From the NCBI GenBank assembly GCA_001464615.1, contig LNFI01000032.1, positions 335,774-399,773 on the forward strand: a DNA stretch of 64,000 bases, given 5' to 3'. Shown one piece after another: positions 15,384-24,022 of the stretch. The notes under the pieces are model-generated. The model made no database searches and was not told where the DNA came from. It saw only the letters and a program-made list of their open reading frames with translations. Source of the DNA: Sphingomonadales bacterium Ga0077557 (GTDB lineage: Bacteria > Pseudomonadota > Alphaproteobacteria > Sphingomonadales > Sphingomonadaceae). Made by a program: the position numbers and the translations under genes. Positions within the stretch are counted from its first letter, which is position 1, and the number at the start of each line of letters is the position of its first letter.

Positions 15384-16661
15384 TCAACCGGTGAGCGTGA
15401 GCACGCCGATCACGGCCCCCACCATCATCGTGGCCAGATTGCCCGCGAACCAGCTTTTGAAGCCCAGTGCCGCGAATTCGCCCCGTCGCGCCGGGCAAAG
15501 CGTCGACAGCGTCGATACCCCCAGCCCAATGCTCGCCAGATTGGCAAAACCGCACAGGGCATAGACGGTGATCAGTTGGCCACGCGGGCTGAACGCGTCC
15601 GCGCCGAGTGCCGCCATCTGCTGATAGGCGACATATTCGTTGAGGATCGCCTTGGTCCCCATCAGCGACCCCGCCGTCTGCGCATCGGCCCAGGGCACAC
15701 CGAGCAGCCACATCAGCGGCGCGAAAATCCATCCAAACAGGCGCTGCAGCGTCAACGGCGCGCCCCAGAGATCGGGCGCGAGGTCAAGGATATTGTCGGT
15801 CAATGCAACCAGCGCGAAGACAACGATCAGCACCGCAATGATGGACAGGAACAGCTGCAACCCATCGAGCGTGCCCCGCACCAGCGCATCGACGCTGTTG
15901 TCGTATTTCAAATCCTCGTCCGATCGGTCGGCGGGGGTGGCTTCGTCGCCGGGGATCAGCAGGCGCGCGACCAGCAGCGTCGCCGGCAGCGAAATCAGCG
16001 ATGCAGTGATGATATGGCCGAACGCATTATCGACAACGAGCTTCAGCGTCTGGGCATAAAGGACCAGCACCACCCCCGATACGGTCGACATCCCCATCGC
16101 CATCACCGCGAAAATCTCTGCACGGCTCATATGAATCAGGTACGCCCGCACGATCAGCGGTGCTTCGACCACACCCAGGAAGACATTGCCGCCCGCGTTG
16201 AGCGCAACCGCGCCGCCAATCCCCAGCGTTCGTTCAAGCATCCAGCCCAGCCCTTGGGCGACCCGCTTCAAGATACCCCAATGCCAAAAAAGTGCCGCCA
16301 GCGCAGACGTGACGATCACCAGCGGCAAAATCTGGAACGCGATGATCAGCGGTGGTGGCGCGCCGGGCTTGACCGCAAAGGGCAGGTCACCCCCGGCGAG
16401 ATAGCCGAACATATAGCGCGATCCTTTGTCGGTCGCCGTCTGCAACACCGACAGGCCCTCATTCGCCGCCGCCAGCGCCGCCCAGACCGGCGGTGCCTTG
16501 ACCAGCACCAGCCCCAGCGCAAACTGCAACGCCACCGCGCCCGCGATCCAGCGCCAGCCGGGCAACGCCCCGCGCCGCTCGCTGACCGCCGCACATAAGG
16601 CGATGATGGCGATCAGACCGATCAGGCTGCGCAGATTGGGCAGTAATCCCCAATCCATCAA
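15384..16661 (-). CDS. Concentrative nucleoside transporter (NupC/CNT family)
   Basis: A 425-residue polytopic inner-membrane symporter. CNT-family landmarks are the GGNVFLGVVEAPLIVRAYL segment in the first hairpin/transport domain, the ILNEYVAYQQM region and the late LCGFANLASIGLGVSTLS. These proteins couple nucleoside uptake to H+ or Na+. The ATG at 16661 follows immediately the end of the Oar-like receptor gene (24 bp), so outer-membrane and inner-membrane uptake components could be co-expressed, suggesting a nucleoside-type ligand for the receptor, though this is only inferred. It lies 18 bp upstream of the CDP-alcohol transferase start. Confidence 0.92.
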   Translation of the reverse strand: MMDWGLLPNLRSLIGLIAIIALCAAVSERRGALPGWRWIAGAVALQFALGLVLVKAPPVWAALAAANEGLSVLQTATDKGSRYMFGYLAGGDLPFAVKPGAPPPLIIAFQILPLVIVTSALAALFWHWGILKRVAQGLGWMLERTLGIGGAVALNAGGNVFLGVVEAPLIVRAYLIHMSRAEIFAVMAMGMSTVSGVVLVLYAQTLKLVVDNAFGHIITASLISLPATLLVARLLIPGDEATPADRSDEDLKYDNSVDALVRGTLDGLQLFLSIIAVLIVVFALVALTDNILDLAPDLWGAPLTLQRLFGWIFAPLMWLLGVPWADAQTAGSLMGTKAILNEYVAYQQMAALGADAFSPRGQLITVYALCGFANLASIGLGVSTLSTLCPARRGEFAALGFKSWFAGNLATMMVGAVIGVLTLTG

Positions 16662-16685
16662 CGGGGCTCCATCAACGATCCGCCA

Positions 16686-19600
16686 TCAAAACGACCAACT
16701 CGCGCCGAACTGGAATTGGCGCGGCGGCCCGGCATTGCGCTGGACAAAGGGCACGCCGCCGCCGAACTGGACCTGGTTGGAGGTGGTCGCCGCGTTGGCG
16801 AAGCCCGACAGATTATTGGCGTTGAAGACGTTGAAGATATCCGCCGACAGCGTCAGCCCCTTGTTCAGCAGCGGCACCTGATAGCGAAGCCCCAGATCGA
16901 CCGTGCGCGACCAGCCGAGCCGACCTGAATTGCGGCCTTCGCCAGGCTGGCGATTGGCGTTGCCGACATATTGCTGGCCGAAGGAGAAACCGCTGCCATT
17001 CAAATCCTGCGTCCCGAAAATGCTCGCGTCAGGGACCAGATTGACCGGCTGGCCCGATTGAAACAAGCCCGTCGCGGTAAAGGTAAGGCCTTTAAGCGGA
17101 TAGAGATAGGCAGTCGCCGAGATCACATGGCTGCGATCATTGACCGAGGGACCATATTCGGCGGCGAAATCATTGCCGTTGGAGGCACGAAAGTTGATGT
17201 CGTCGGTGTCGTTCCTCAGCCGTGACAGCGTGTAGCTGACTCGCCCCGCGAACCAGTCGCTGCCCTTTTCCTTGATCAGCTGGACATTCAGCGCCTGATA
17301 TTCGGACGTGCCGCCGGTTTCGGACACGGTGATCTGCCGCGCCCCACCCGCAACCGGCAAGACCGGGCGGGTCGCATCGGCGGCGGCCTGCGATCGCACC
17401 AGCCCCAAACTTTGGGCAAGTGCGATCCGTGCGGCATTGGTCGGCGCCGCCCTTAGCGCAGCGATATTGGCGGGTGTCAGCGCGGCGGCATTGGGGGTGA
17501 AGGGCGCAGGTGCATTCAGGTCGCGCAACCGGACGAGATTATAGGACCGGTTGTAGATCAGATCGATCTTGGCGGTGAGGTTTGTTGCCACTTCGCGCTG
17601 ATAGCCGACCGACAATTGCAGGCTGTAGGGATTGTCATAGCCATTGGGGTTGCGGATGCGGATTTCGTCGCTGGATGTCGTTGCGCGCAAGCCCGCGACG
17701 CTCGCGGCGGGCGGGCAGGCAGCCACGGTGGTGCAGGCCGGGTTGACGGTCAGATTGCCGTCAAAAGTCGCCGCAGCGATATTGGTGTTGGCGGGCAGGA
17801 TGCCGAGCGTCACCAGCCGATTGAGTTGCCCGACAAAAGCCGGGCTCGTTGTCGAACGCTGCAGCGCGTCGGAGATGATCGCATAGGGGATTTTATCGTA
17901 ATAGAGCCCCACGCCGAAGCGGATCGCCGATTTGGCATCAGGCTGATAGTTCACCGCAAAACGCGGCGCGATATTGTTGAAATCACCGCCATTGCCGCCC
18001 TGTGCCGACAGCGAATCATAATCCCAGCGCAGGCCGAGCGTCGCGGTCAGATTGGGCCGAAGCTGCCATTCATCCTCGACATAAGCGTTCACCTGGCTCT
18101 GCCCGGTGCCAAAGGTCGCGGGGCGGATTTCGACGCCGTAATTGGCGACAACCGGGTTGAGCGACAGGATATCCTGGGCGCCCAGGGCAAGCCCGCGCGG
18201 GCGCAGCGCATTGAGCTGCGCCTGGGTCAGCTGCACGGTGAAATTGCCATCCGGATTGCCGCCGCCTGCCAGCGCGAAATCGCTGTGCAGGAACTCGCCG
18301 CCGATCTTGAGCCGGTGATCGCCGAGATCGAGGGTGAATTTATGTTGGGTCTGGTATGTATTCTCGGTCTCTACAAAGACAAAGCCCGGGTCGCCGACGA
18401 CCGCGACAGTCAGGCCGGTCGGCCCGAGTGCGGCGACCTGCGGCCCGCCCGCGCGGGCGCGCGCGAAATCCCAATTGAAGCGGCTGAACTGGAAGCTGCC
18501 CTGATAGGTCAGCCGGTCGCCGTTATAAACCGCAGTGAGCGCCGCGAGCGTCGATCTGCGCTCCTCGACTGATCCCGCCGAGGGGAAGCTGACGCTGCCG
18601 CCGCCCAGGCTGCCGCCGGGCCGCTCGACCGCGACATCGCCGTAATTGAAGCGCGCGCTGAGCGACCAGTCGTCGGTCAGCTGGTGATCGATCCGGATCG
18701 AACCGAGATAAATTTGGTTGGTGCCGCGCACCGCGCCGATGATCCCCAGCGCCGGGGAATCGACGACATTGTCGTTGACGTCGCGGGTATATTCCAGCGA
18801 CGCCGCAAAAAAGGTGCGGTCCTTGGCGATGGGGCCGCTGATCGAACCACCGCCCTGAATGCGGCTGAAACTGTCGCCAACCGGATTGCCTGACAGGTCG
18901 CGGCGCGGAAAGGGGGAGGCGCTGTCAACCGGGCGACCGGGGCGATAAAGCACATAGCCCTCGCCCTTTAATTCATTGCCGCCACCTCTAGAGGTGATGT
19001 TGACAATGCCATTGGCGGTACGCCCGAATTCGGCCGAGAAATTGTTGCTGAGTACTGTCACGTCAGCCGCTGCGCTGAGCGGTGTTGGGAATTTTTGTCC
19101 GCCCAGGAAATTCTCATTATTGTCGAGGCCGTCGATGAGATAGTTGGTAAACAGGCCATTGGCGCCGTTAATCGAGACCGTTGGCGCTTCGTTGAAGAAG
19201 CCAGTTGATGGTACGACATTGGGCAGCCGGATCAGCGCGGAGACGACATCGCGCCCCTCAATCGGCAAATCACGCAGCTCGCGGGCCGACAGCGTGCCGG
19301 AGACTTCGGCATTGACGGTGTTGACCCCGGAGGTCGCGCGCGCACCGGTGACGACGATGGCGTCCTGCGTGTCGGCGCGGCGCAAGGTCACTGATTGGGT
19401 GAAGTTCGACCGCAGCGACAAGGGCACCGACCCCGTTGCGGGATCGGCATCGGTCAGCCTGACGCTATAGCTGCCGACCGTCGACAAACCGTCCAGCAGC
19501 AACTGGCCCTGCGCATCGGTTTTCAGCGTCCGTTCGAAGCCGATTGCCGGGTTCGTGACGACCACTTCGGCATTGGCGGCAGGCGCACCGGTTGCCTCGT

Positions 19601-19706
19601 CCACCACGGTGACTTTCAGCCCGGCCAGCTGCGCCATTGCCGGGCTTGCCACCACGACAGCCGCGACCATTGCCGCGCCCGCCAAAAACCCCCGATATCG
19701 CTTCAT
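16686..19706 (-). CDS. Oar-like TonB-dependent outer-membrane receptor
   Basis: A 1006-residue outer-membrane protein. It begins with a signal peptide (cut after SPAMA), then a carboxypeptidase-regulatory-like beta domain (about 28-112), a plug domain (about 120-240, with SINGANGLFTNYLIDGLDNNENF) and a long beta-barrel ending in FQFGASWSF with the terminal aromatic needed for BamA recognition. This order is typical of Oar/OmpA-related TonB receptors of sphingomonads. ATG 19706 is preferred; a GTG one codon earlier is possible. No FecI/FecR-type regulator is adjacent. It is followed by a nucleoside transporter gene. The ligand is unknown. Confidence 0.9.
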   Translation of the reverse strand: MKRYRGFLAGAAMVAAVVVASPAMAQLAGLKVTVVDEATGAPAANAEVVVTNPAIGFERTLKTDAQGQLLLDGLSTVGSYSVRLTDADPATGSVPLSLRSNFTQSVTLRRADTQDAIVVTGARATSGVNTVNAEVSGTLSARELRDLPIEGRDVVSALIRLPNVVPSTGFFNEAPTVSINGANGLFTNYLIDGLDNNENFLGGQKFPTPLSAAADVTVLSNNFSAEFGRTANGIVNITSRGGGNELKGEGYVLYRPGRPVDSASPFPRRDLSGNPVGDSFSRIQGGGSISGPIAKDRTFFAASLEYTRDVNDNVVDSPALGIIGAVRGTNQIYLGSIRIDHQLTDDWSLSARFNYGDVAVERPGGSLGGGSVSFPSAGSVEERRSTLAALTAVYNGDRLTYQGSFQFSRFNWDFARARAGGPQVAALGPTGLTVAVVGDPGFVFVETENTYQTQHKFTLDLGDHRLKIGGEFLHSDFALAGGGNPDGNFTVQLTQAQLNALRPRGLALGAQDILSLNPVVANYGVEIRPATFGTGQSQVNAYVEDEWQLRPNLTATLGLRWDYDSLSAQGGNGGDFNNIAPRFAVNYQPDAKSAIRFGVGLYYDKIPYAIISDALQRSTTSPAFVGQLNRLVTLGILPANTNIAAATFDGNLTVNPACTTVAACPPAASVAGLRATTSSDEIRIRNPNGYDNPYSLQLSVGYQREVATNLTAKIDLIYNRSYNLVRLRDLNAPAPFTPNAAALTPANIAALRAAPTNAARIALAQSLGLVRSQAAADATRPVLPVAGGARQITVSETGGTSEYQALNVQLIKEKGSDWFAGRVSYTLSRLRNDTDDINFRASNGNDFAAEYGPSVNDRSHVISATAYLYPLKGLTFTATGLFQSGQPVNLVPDASIFGTQDLNGSGFSFGQQYVGNANRQPGEGRNSGRLGWSRTVDLGLRYQVPLLNKGLTLSADIFNVFNANNLSGFANAATTSNQVQFGGGVPFVQRNAGPPRQFQFGASWSF

Positions 19707-19744
19707 CACTTACCCCCATTACGTCAATTATGGTCGTTGTTACC

Positions 19745-21154
19745 CTAACCGAACCAGCGCAAGAAGCGCACCAGCGTCCGCGTTCGGTCGCTGAACAGGC
19801 TGGCGGTATAGGCCGAACTCGCCAGCCTTTTGTTGATTTCGGCATAGCTTGGGTAGGGCGCGATGATGCCGGTCAACTGGCGCAGCCCCAGCTTGGCGGT
19901 AATCATCAGCGTCCAGGTCTGGATCAGCTCGCCCGCATTCGGCCCGACGATCGACGCGCCAGCCACCTTGCCCTTGACCAGCACGACCTTGGCCATGCCT
20001 TCGGTGCGCTTTTCAGCCTGTGCCCGGTCATTCTCATCGAAGCGCCAGTGCAGAACGCGGACGTCATCGCCATGCGCTGCCCGCGCCGCTGCCTCAGTCA
20101 GCCCGACCTGCGCGAGTTCGGGATCGGTAAAGGTCACCCAGGGCAAAGCCGCATAATCAACCTTGGCGGGGATGCGGAACAGCGCGTTTTGGATGACGAT
20201 TCCGGCTTCATAACCGGCAGTGTGCGTGAATTGCGGGCCTTCGCGGCAATCGCCGATCGCGAAGATGCGCTTATTGCTCGTCCGCCGACGCGGATCGACG
20301 ACGATGCCCTTGTTGGAATAGGTGACGCCCGCTTTGTCCAGGCCAAGCCCCTCAACCGTCGGCGTGCGGCCGGCAGCGACCAGCAGATGCGATCCTGCGA
20401 TCACCTGCCCGTCGCCGAGCATGAGCCGGACCTTGCCGCCGTCGTGCGCGACAGCGTTGATTGAGGCCTGTTCGATGATGGCGATGCCTTCATTCGTCAG
20501 TGTTTGCCGGACGATCTCAACCAGTTCGGCATCGTCGCGGGGCAATATCGATCCGCGATCGACAATCGTCACCGCAGAGCCAAGCCGCCGATGCGCCTGC
20601 GCCATCTCACAGCCAATCGCGCCGCCGCCGATGATGATCAGATGTTCTGGCTGATCGCGTAGGGGAAAGATTGTTTCGTTGGTCAGATATGGCCCGTCCG
20701 CCAGGCCCGAAATCGGCGGCACGCCCGCCCGGCTGCCGGTCGCAATCACGAAGCGGCGCGCGCGGATGCGGCGGCCACCCGCCTCAACCGTCTTGCGATC
20801 GATGAATTTGCCGCCTGCGCGGATGACGGTGCAGCCCAGCCCTTCAAACCGTTCCTGGCTATCGACTGGGGCGATCGTGGCAATGACGCCCGCGACATGA
20901 TCCTTCACCGCGCCGAAATCGACGCGGGGCGGATCATACGCAACGCCGAACTTCGCCGCCGCCGCGCCCGCATGCGCGGCCTTGCCCGCCGCCAGCAGCG
21001 CCTTTGACGGCACGCAGCCGCTGTTGAGGCAATCGCCGCCCATTTCGTGCGGTTCGAGCAGCGCGACTTTCATGCCCAGTTGCGCCGCCCCCGCCGCGAC
21101 CGAGAGACCACCAGAGCCCGCGCCCAAAATACACAGGTCGAATTTCTCGATCAT
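19745..21154 (-). CDS. FAD-dependent pyridine nucleotide-disulfide oxidoreductase (lipoamide dehydrogenase/mercuric reductase-like)
   Basis: A 469-residue class I flavoprotein disulfide reductase. It shows the FAD motif LGAGSGGLS, redox pair in GGDCLNSGCVPSK (CxxxxC), an NAD(P)H motif IIGGGAIGCEMA, and the second FAD segment IFAIGDC. At the dimer interface the usual active-site HPxP(T/S)..E reads IIAPYPSYAE, with Ala in place of the catalytic His, so classical lipoamide dehydrogenase activity is doubtful. It lacks the N-terminal metal-binding domain and C-terminal vicinal Cys of MerA. It overlaps the upstream TVP38-family gene by 4 bp, a common pairing in proteobacteria. Confidence 0.88.
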   Translation of the reverse strand: MIEKFDLCILGAGSGGLSVAAGAAQLGMKVALLEPHEMGGDCLNSGCVPSKALLAAGKAAHAGAAAAKFGVAYDPPRVDFGAVKDHVAGVIATIAPVDSQERFEGLGCTVIRAGGKFIDRKTVEAGGRRIRARRFVIATGSRAGVPPISGLADGPYLTNETIFPLRDQPEHLIIIGGGAIGCEMAQAHRRLGSAVTIVDRGSILPRDDAELVEIVRQTLTNEGIAIIEQASINAVAHDGGKVRLMLGDGQVIAGSHLLVAAGRTPTVEGLGLDKAGVTYSNKGIVVDPRRRTSNKRIFAIGDCREGPQFTHTAGYEAGIVIQNALFRIPAKVDYAALPWVTFTDPELAQVGLTEAAARAAHGDDVRVLHWRFDENDRAQAEKRTEGMAKVVLVKGKVAGASIVGPNAGELIQTWTLMITAKLGLRQLTGIIAPYPSYAEINKRLASSAYTASLFSDRTRTLVRFLRWFG

Positions 21155-21849
21155 GCGACCGGCTCCTTACGGAATTTTTTGTAGATTATGGGGATCAGCG
21201 ACAGCGCGGCGAGCCCCAGGATCGGTCCGATCACCTCGGGTTTGAGCAGCGCGCCCTTCAGGTTCAGCTCCTGCCCGGCCGCCAGCACAGCACCCGCGCC
21301 CGCGCCGATTGAGGCATAGACAAAGGTACCGGGAATGATGCCAATCGCGGTCGCCAGCACATAATCGCGCAGCTTCACGCCGAACAAGGAGGGGACGATA
21401 TTGACCAGCCAGAACGGCGCAACGGGCAACAGCCGCAACAGCATCAGATAGCTGAACGCGTTTTTCTCAAACCCGTCGGCGAGCTTCTCGCCCCAATTGC
21501 CGATCCGCTTGCGCAGCGCGTCGCCCGAGGCATTGCGCGCGATCAGGAAAACAATCGTCGCCCCCAATGTCGCGCCGATCACCACCAGGCTGCCGCCCAC
21601 GACGGTGCCGAAAAACAGCCCCGCCGCAATCGTCAGCAAGCTTGCACCGGGAAAGGAGATTGCGACCAAAGCGGCATAGATACCAACCAGCGCCAGCGCC
21701 GACCCAATCGGATTGCGCGCCACGAAATCGACGAGGAATTGCCGATTATCGCGCAGCGCGTCGAGCGTGACATAATGCTGCCCGCCCGCTGCAAAAAACG
21801 CGACGGCAATCACCACCAGGATGATCAACGGCCCAAATCGCTTTAGCAT
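21151..21849 (-). CDS. TVP38/TMEM64 family membrane protein (VTT domain)
   Basis: A 232-residue inner-membrane protein of the TVP38/DedA superfamily. Key segments are SFPGASLLTIAAGLFFG (family Pro/Gly re-entrant motif) and YLMLLRLLPVAPFWLVNIVPSLFGV, with conserved Arg and Pro. About five hydrophobic helices are visible. It is translationally coupled (4-bp overlap) to the disulfide oxidoreductase and preceded by a DUF547 gene 29 bp away, forming a three-gene operon. The pair may link a membrane protein and a flavin redox enzyme in one process, but the process is unknown. Confidence 0.87.
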   Translation of the reverse strand: MLKRFGPLIILVVIAVAFFAAGGQHYVTLDALRDNRQFLVDFVARNPIGSALALVGIYAALVAISFPGASLLTIAAGLFFGTVVGGSLVVIGATLGATIVFLIARNASGDALRKRIGNWGEKLADGFEKNAFSYLMLLRLLPVAPFWLVNIVPSLFGVKLRDYVLATAIGIIPGTFVYASIGAGAGAVLAAGQELNLKGALLKPEVIGPILGLAALSLIPIIYKKFRKEPVA

Positions 21850-21878
21850 ATCAACATGTCCCTTGTGCCGTGCCGCCC

Positions 21879-22694
21879 TTATCGAGCTTCGTTGATCGCC
21901 CAGTCATAGTCATAGCCGTCGATCGTCGTGCGGCCAGCCAGCAACTTGCCGGTTTGCGGATCAGCGAAGCGGCGCGCAAAGGCAAGCACGCCCTTTGGCC
22001 CACCAAAATCGACGCCATACCAATCAAAGATCTGCGACGCGATCAGCCGCGTTCCCGTCAGCCGAAAGCCGCGCGGATCATTGATATAGCTGCGCGCCGC
22101 TGCATCCAATTCGGCGTCAAGACTGGCGGCTTCATAGGGGTGGAGCACCAGATTGGGGCAGCCGACCGAGGCACAGTTGATCGCGAAATGGGTGCGCGGG
22201 TCCTTGAAGATCGGCCGCAAAATGCCGTGTTCAATCTCGTTCAGGCTCAGCTTCATGCCCTTTACCGTGACGACCTTGCGGTCCCAGGGGCCAGTCGGGA
22301 ACAGGCCATCCTTGATGTTGAGGATCGATTTGGTCGGATAGGAACCCAGCACCACCTCAACCGTCGCGGCATTGTACAGGTTGATCCAATAGGCATGTTG
22401 CTGCACCCGCGACAGCCGATCGACATCGACCGCTTCAAACGCGTTGACCGTTGCCGACAGCGACGCCTTGTCCGCTGCGGAGACGCGGCCATAGGCAACC
22501 ACCGTCCGCCCGCTGGCCAGCCGCCCGCCATAGGTTTTCAAAAAAGCACCCCAGCCGCGATAATCCACCGCTTGCCCCGCGCCGCTTTTCTGCCAGCGCG
22601 CAATCAGTTGCGGCTTGGGCGCCGCATCAGCAGCGGGTGCCGCCGCCAGCATCATCGCGGCAAAGCCGGTAAGCGCCAGTTTGATCGTCTTCAT
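21879..22694 (-). CDS. DUF547 domain-containing secreted protein
   Basis: A 271-residue protein with a Sec signal peptide (cleavage near AADA, residue ~25) and a DUF547 domain: HAYWINLYNAATVEVVL, the NEIEHGILRP segment and HFAINCASVGCPNL with paired Cys. DUF547 proteins are periplasmic and of unknown function. It is the first gene of the operon with TVP38 and the flavin oxidoreductase, an arrangement that fits an envelope redox or lipid function, but no activity can be assigned. Confidence 0.88.
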   Translation of the reverse strand: MKTIKLALTGFAAMMLAAAPAADAAPKPQLIARWQKSGAGQAVDYRGWGAFLKTYGGRLASGRTVVAYGRVSAADKASLSATVNAFEAVDVDRLSRVQQHAYWINLYNAATVEVVLGSYPTKSILNIKDGLFPTGPWDRKVVTVKGMKLSLNEIEHGILRPIFKDPRTHFAINCASVGCPNLVLHPYEAASLDAELDAAARSYINDPRGFRLTGTRLIASQIFDWYGVDFGGPKGVLAFARRFADPQTGKLLAGRTTIDGYDYDWAINEAR

Positions 22695-22995
22695 GCGGGT
22701 TCATCCTTTGCAATGGTGTGGGCCAGAGACTGGCGGCTGGAAACTGGGGGCCGGAAACTGGGGGCAGGAACGGGGATCGATGCACTTTGGATTTACCGGC
22801 GCTTGGGTATTTGGAGCGTCGCTGGAGCATAAAGCCCTGACTCACGATCTTCAGATACCCCAGCGTCGGCAGCTTGTGGGCGCTTTGCTGTGCCCCATGC
22901 GCTCATAGTCGTGACCCCTATTCGCGCCAGGGGCGTGATGCGTTACGGCCAAGCCCGATCTAGACGAAAGACGTCCTGCCGGGTGAGTGATCCAG
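22695..22995. other. Intergenic region between divergent DUF547 and FGE-like genes
   Basis: About 300 bp between divergent genes, so it must hold both promoters, none clear enough to call. It contains a short tandem repeat of GGAAACTGGGGGC at 22740-22752 and 22754-22766. No gene or RNA was recognised. Confidence 0.5.
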
Positions 22996-23967
22996 ATGCC
23001 AGCGAATAAGCCGATCATGCCGCCATCCCCGCGCCGCCCCTCGGCCGTGCTGCTCGCCGCCCCGCTGCTCGCCAGCCTGTTGCTCGCTGCCTGCACGGCC
23101 AGCCCCGATCAGCCGCCCGCCCGCGCCTGCCCACCGCTCAGCGGCCCGGCGATGGTCACGCTGCCCGCGGGTGATTTCATCATGGGCGCTGATCCCCAAT
23201 ATCCTGAAGAAGGCCCGCCGCGCCGCGTGCATGTTGATGCTTTTCGCATCGATACGCATGAGCTGACCAATGCCGATTTCGCGCGCTTCGTGGCGGCAAC
23301 CGGCTATCGCACCATCGCAGAGCGCACGCCGCCGCCGCTGCCCGGTGCCCCGCCGGAGATGCGCCAGCCCGGATCAGCGGTGTTCACCGTGCCCGATGCG
23401 GGTGATCCGCGCTGGTGGCGCTGGGTGCCCGGCGCGCAGTGGCGGCACCCCGCTGGCCCGGCGGACTCGATCACCGGGCGGGACCGCGATCCCGTCGTGC
23501 AGATCGCTTATGAAGACGCGCAGGCCTATGCGCGCTGGGCGGGCAAGGCATTGCCGAGCGAAGCGCAATGGGAATATGCCGCCCGCGCCGGCCAGCCCGC
23601 GCAATCTGCCCTGCCCGAACCGATCGACAGCGGCGGCACCCCTCAGGCCAATTATTATCAGGGCGTCTTCCCGCGCCGCGACCTGGGGCTGGACGGCTTC
23701 ACTGCCCGCGCGCCGGTGGGGTGCTTCAAGCCCAATAGGTTCGGGCTGTACGACATGATCGGCAATGTCTGGGAATGGACGAGCGAGCCCGCCGGTGCGG
23801 GGGCTGGTAGCAGCGGCGGAAGCCATGTCATCAAGGGCGGTTCCTATCTCTGCGCTGGCAATTACTGCGCCCGCTATCGCCCCTCGGCGCGGCAATTCCA
23901 GGAAGGCGGGCTGGGCGCAAACCATGTCGGCGTGCGGCTGGTGAGCAAGGTCGGGGCGGGGGGATAG
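22996..23967 (+). CDS. Formylglycine-generating-enzyme family lipoprotein
   Basis: A 323-residue protein with a lipoprotein signal (hydrophobic run then LLAAC, lipidated Cys near residue 33) and an SUMF1/FGE-sulfatase domain. The fold markers FIMGAD, RVHVDAFRIDTHELTNADFARFV, ALPSEAQWEYAARAG, NVWEWTSE and GGSYLC are all present. The two active-site cysteines of true FGE are kept as CAGNYC before ARYRPSARQ, so it may oxidise a sulfatase Cys to formylglycine. I prefer ATG 22996; a GTG 9 nt upstream is possible. No sulfatase gene lies in the window. Many relatives lacking the Cys pair are non-catalytic, which makes retention notable here. Confidence 0.88.
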   Translation: MPANKPIMPPSPRRPSAVLLAAPLLASLLLAACTASPDQPPARACPPLSGPAMVTLPAGDFIMGADPQYPEEGPPRRVHVDAFRIDTHELTNADFARFVAATGYRTIAERTPPPLPGAPPEMRQPGSAVFTVPDAGDPRWWRWVPGAQWRHPAGPADSITGRDRDPVVQIAYEDAQAYARWAGKALPSEAQWEYAARAGQPAQSALPEPIDSGGTPQANYYQGVFPRRDLGLDGFTARAPVGCFKPNRFGLYDMIGNVWEWTSEPAGAGAGSSGGSHVIKGGSYLCAGNYCARYRPSARQFQEGGLGANHVGVRLVSKVGAGG

Positions 23968-24022
23968 CGGGCACCAGCCATCCGCCCACAGGTGATGGAC
24001 TATCCCGCCCCGCGCGGGCATC

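Noticed and set aside
15576..16598. Long plus-strand open frame opposite the nucleoside transporter
   Set aside because: It is the antisense shadow of the NupC-like gene, rich in Arg/Gln/His with no recognisable domain and no ribosome-binding site.
17616..18572. 318-codon plus-strand frame within the Oar-like receptor
   Set aside because: Antisense of a high-GC coding gene; no start signal or domain.
16686..19706. TonB receptor as the lasso peptide uptake partner
   Set aside because: It is Oar-type, lies 3 kb beyond the locus with unrelated genes between and lacks the FecI/FecR genes typical of lasso uptake loci.
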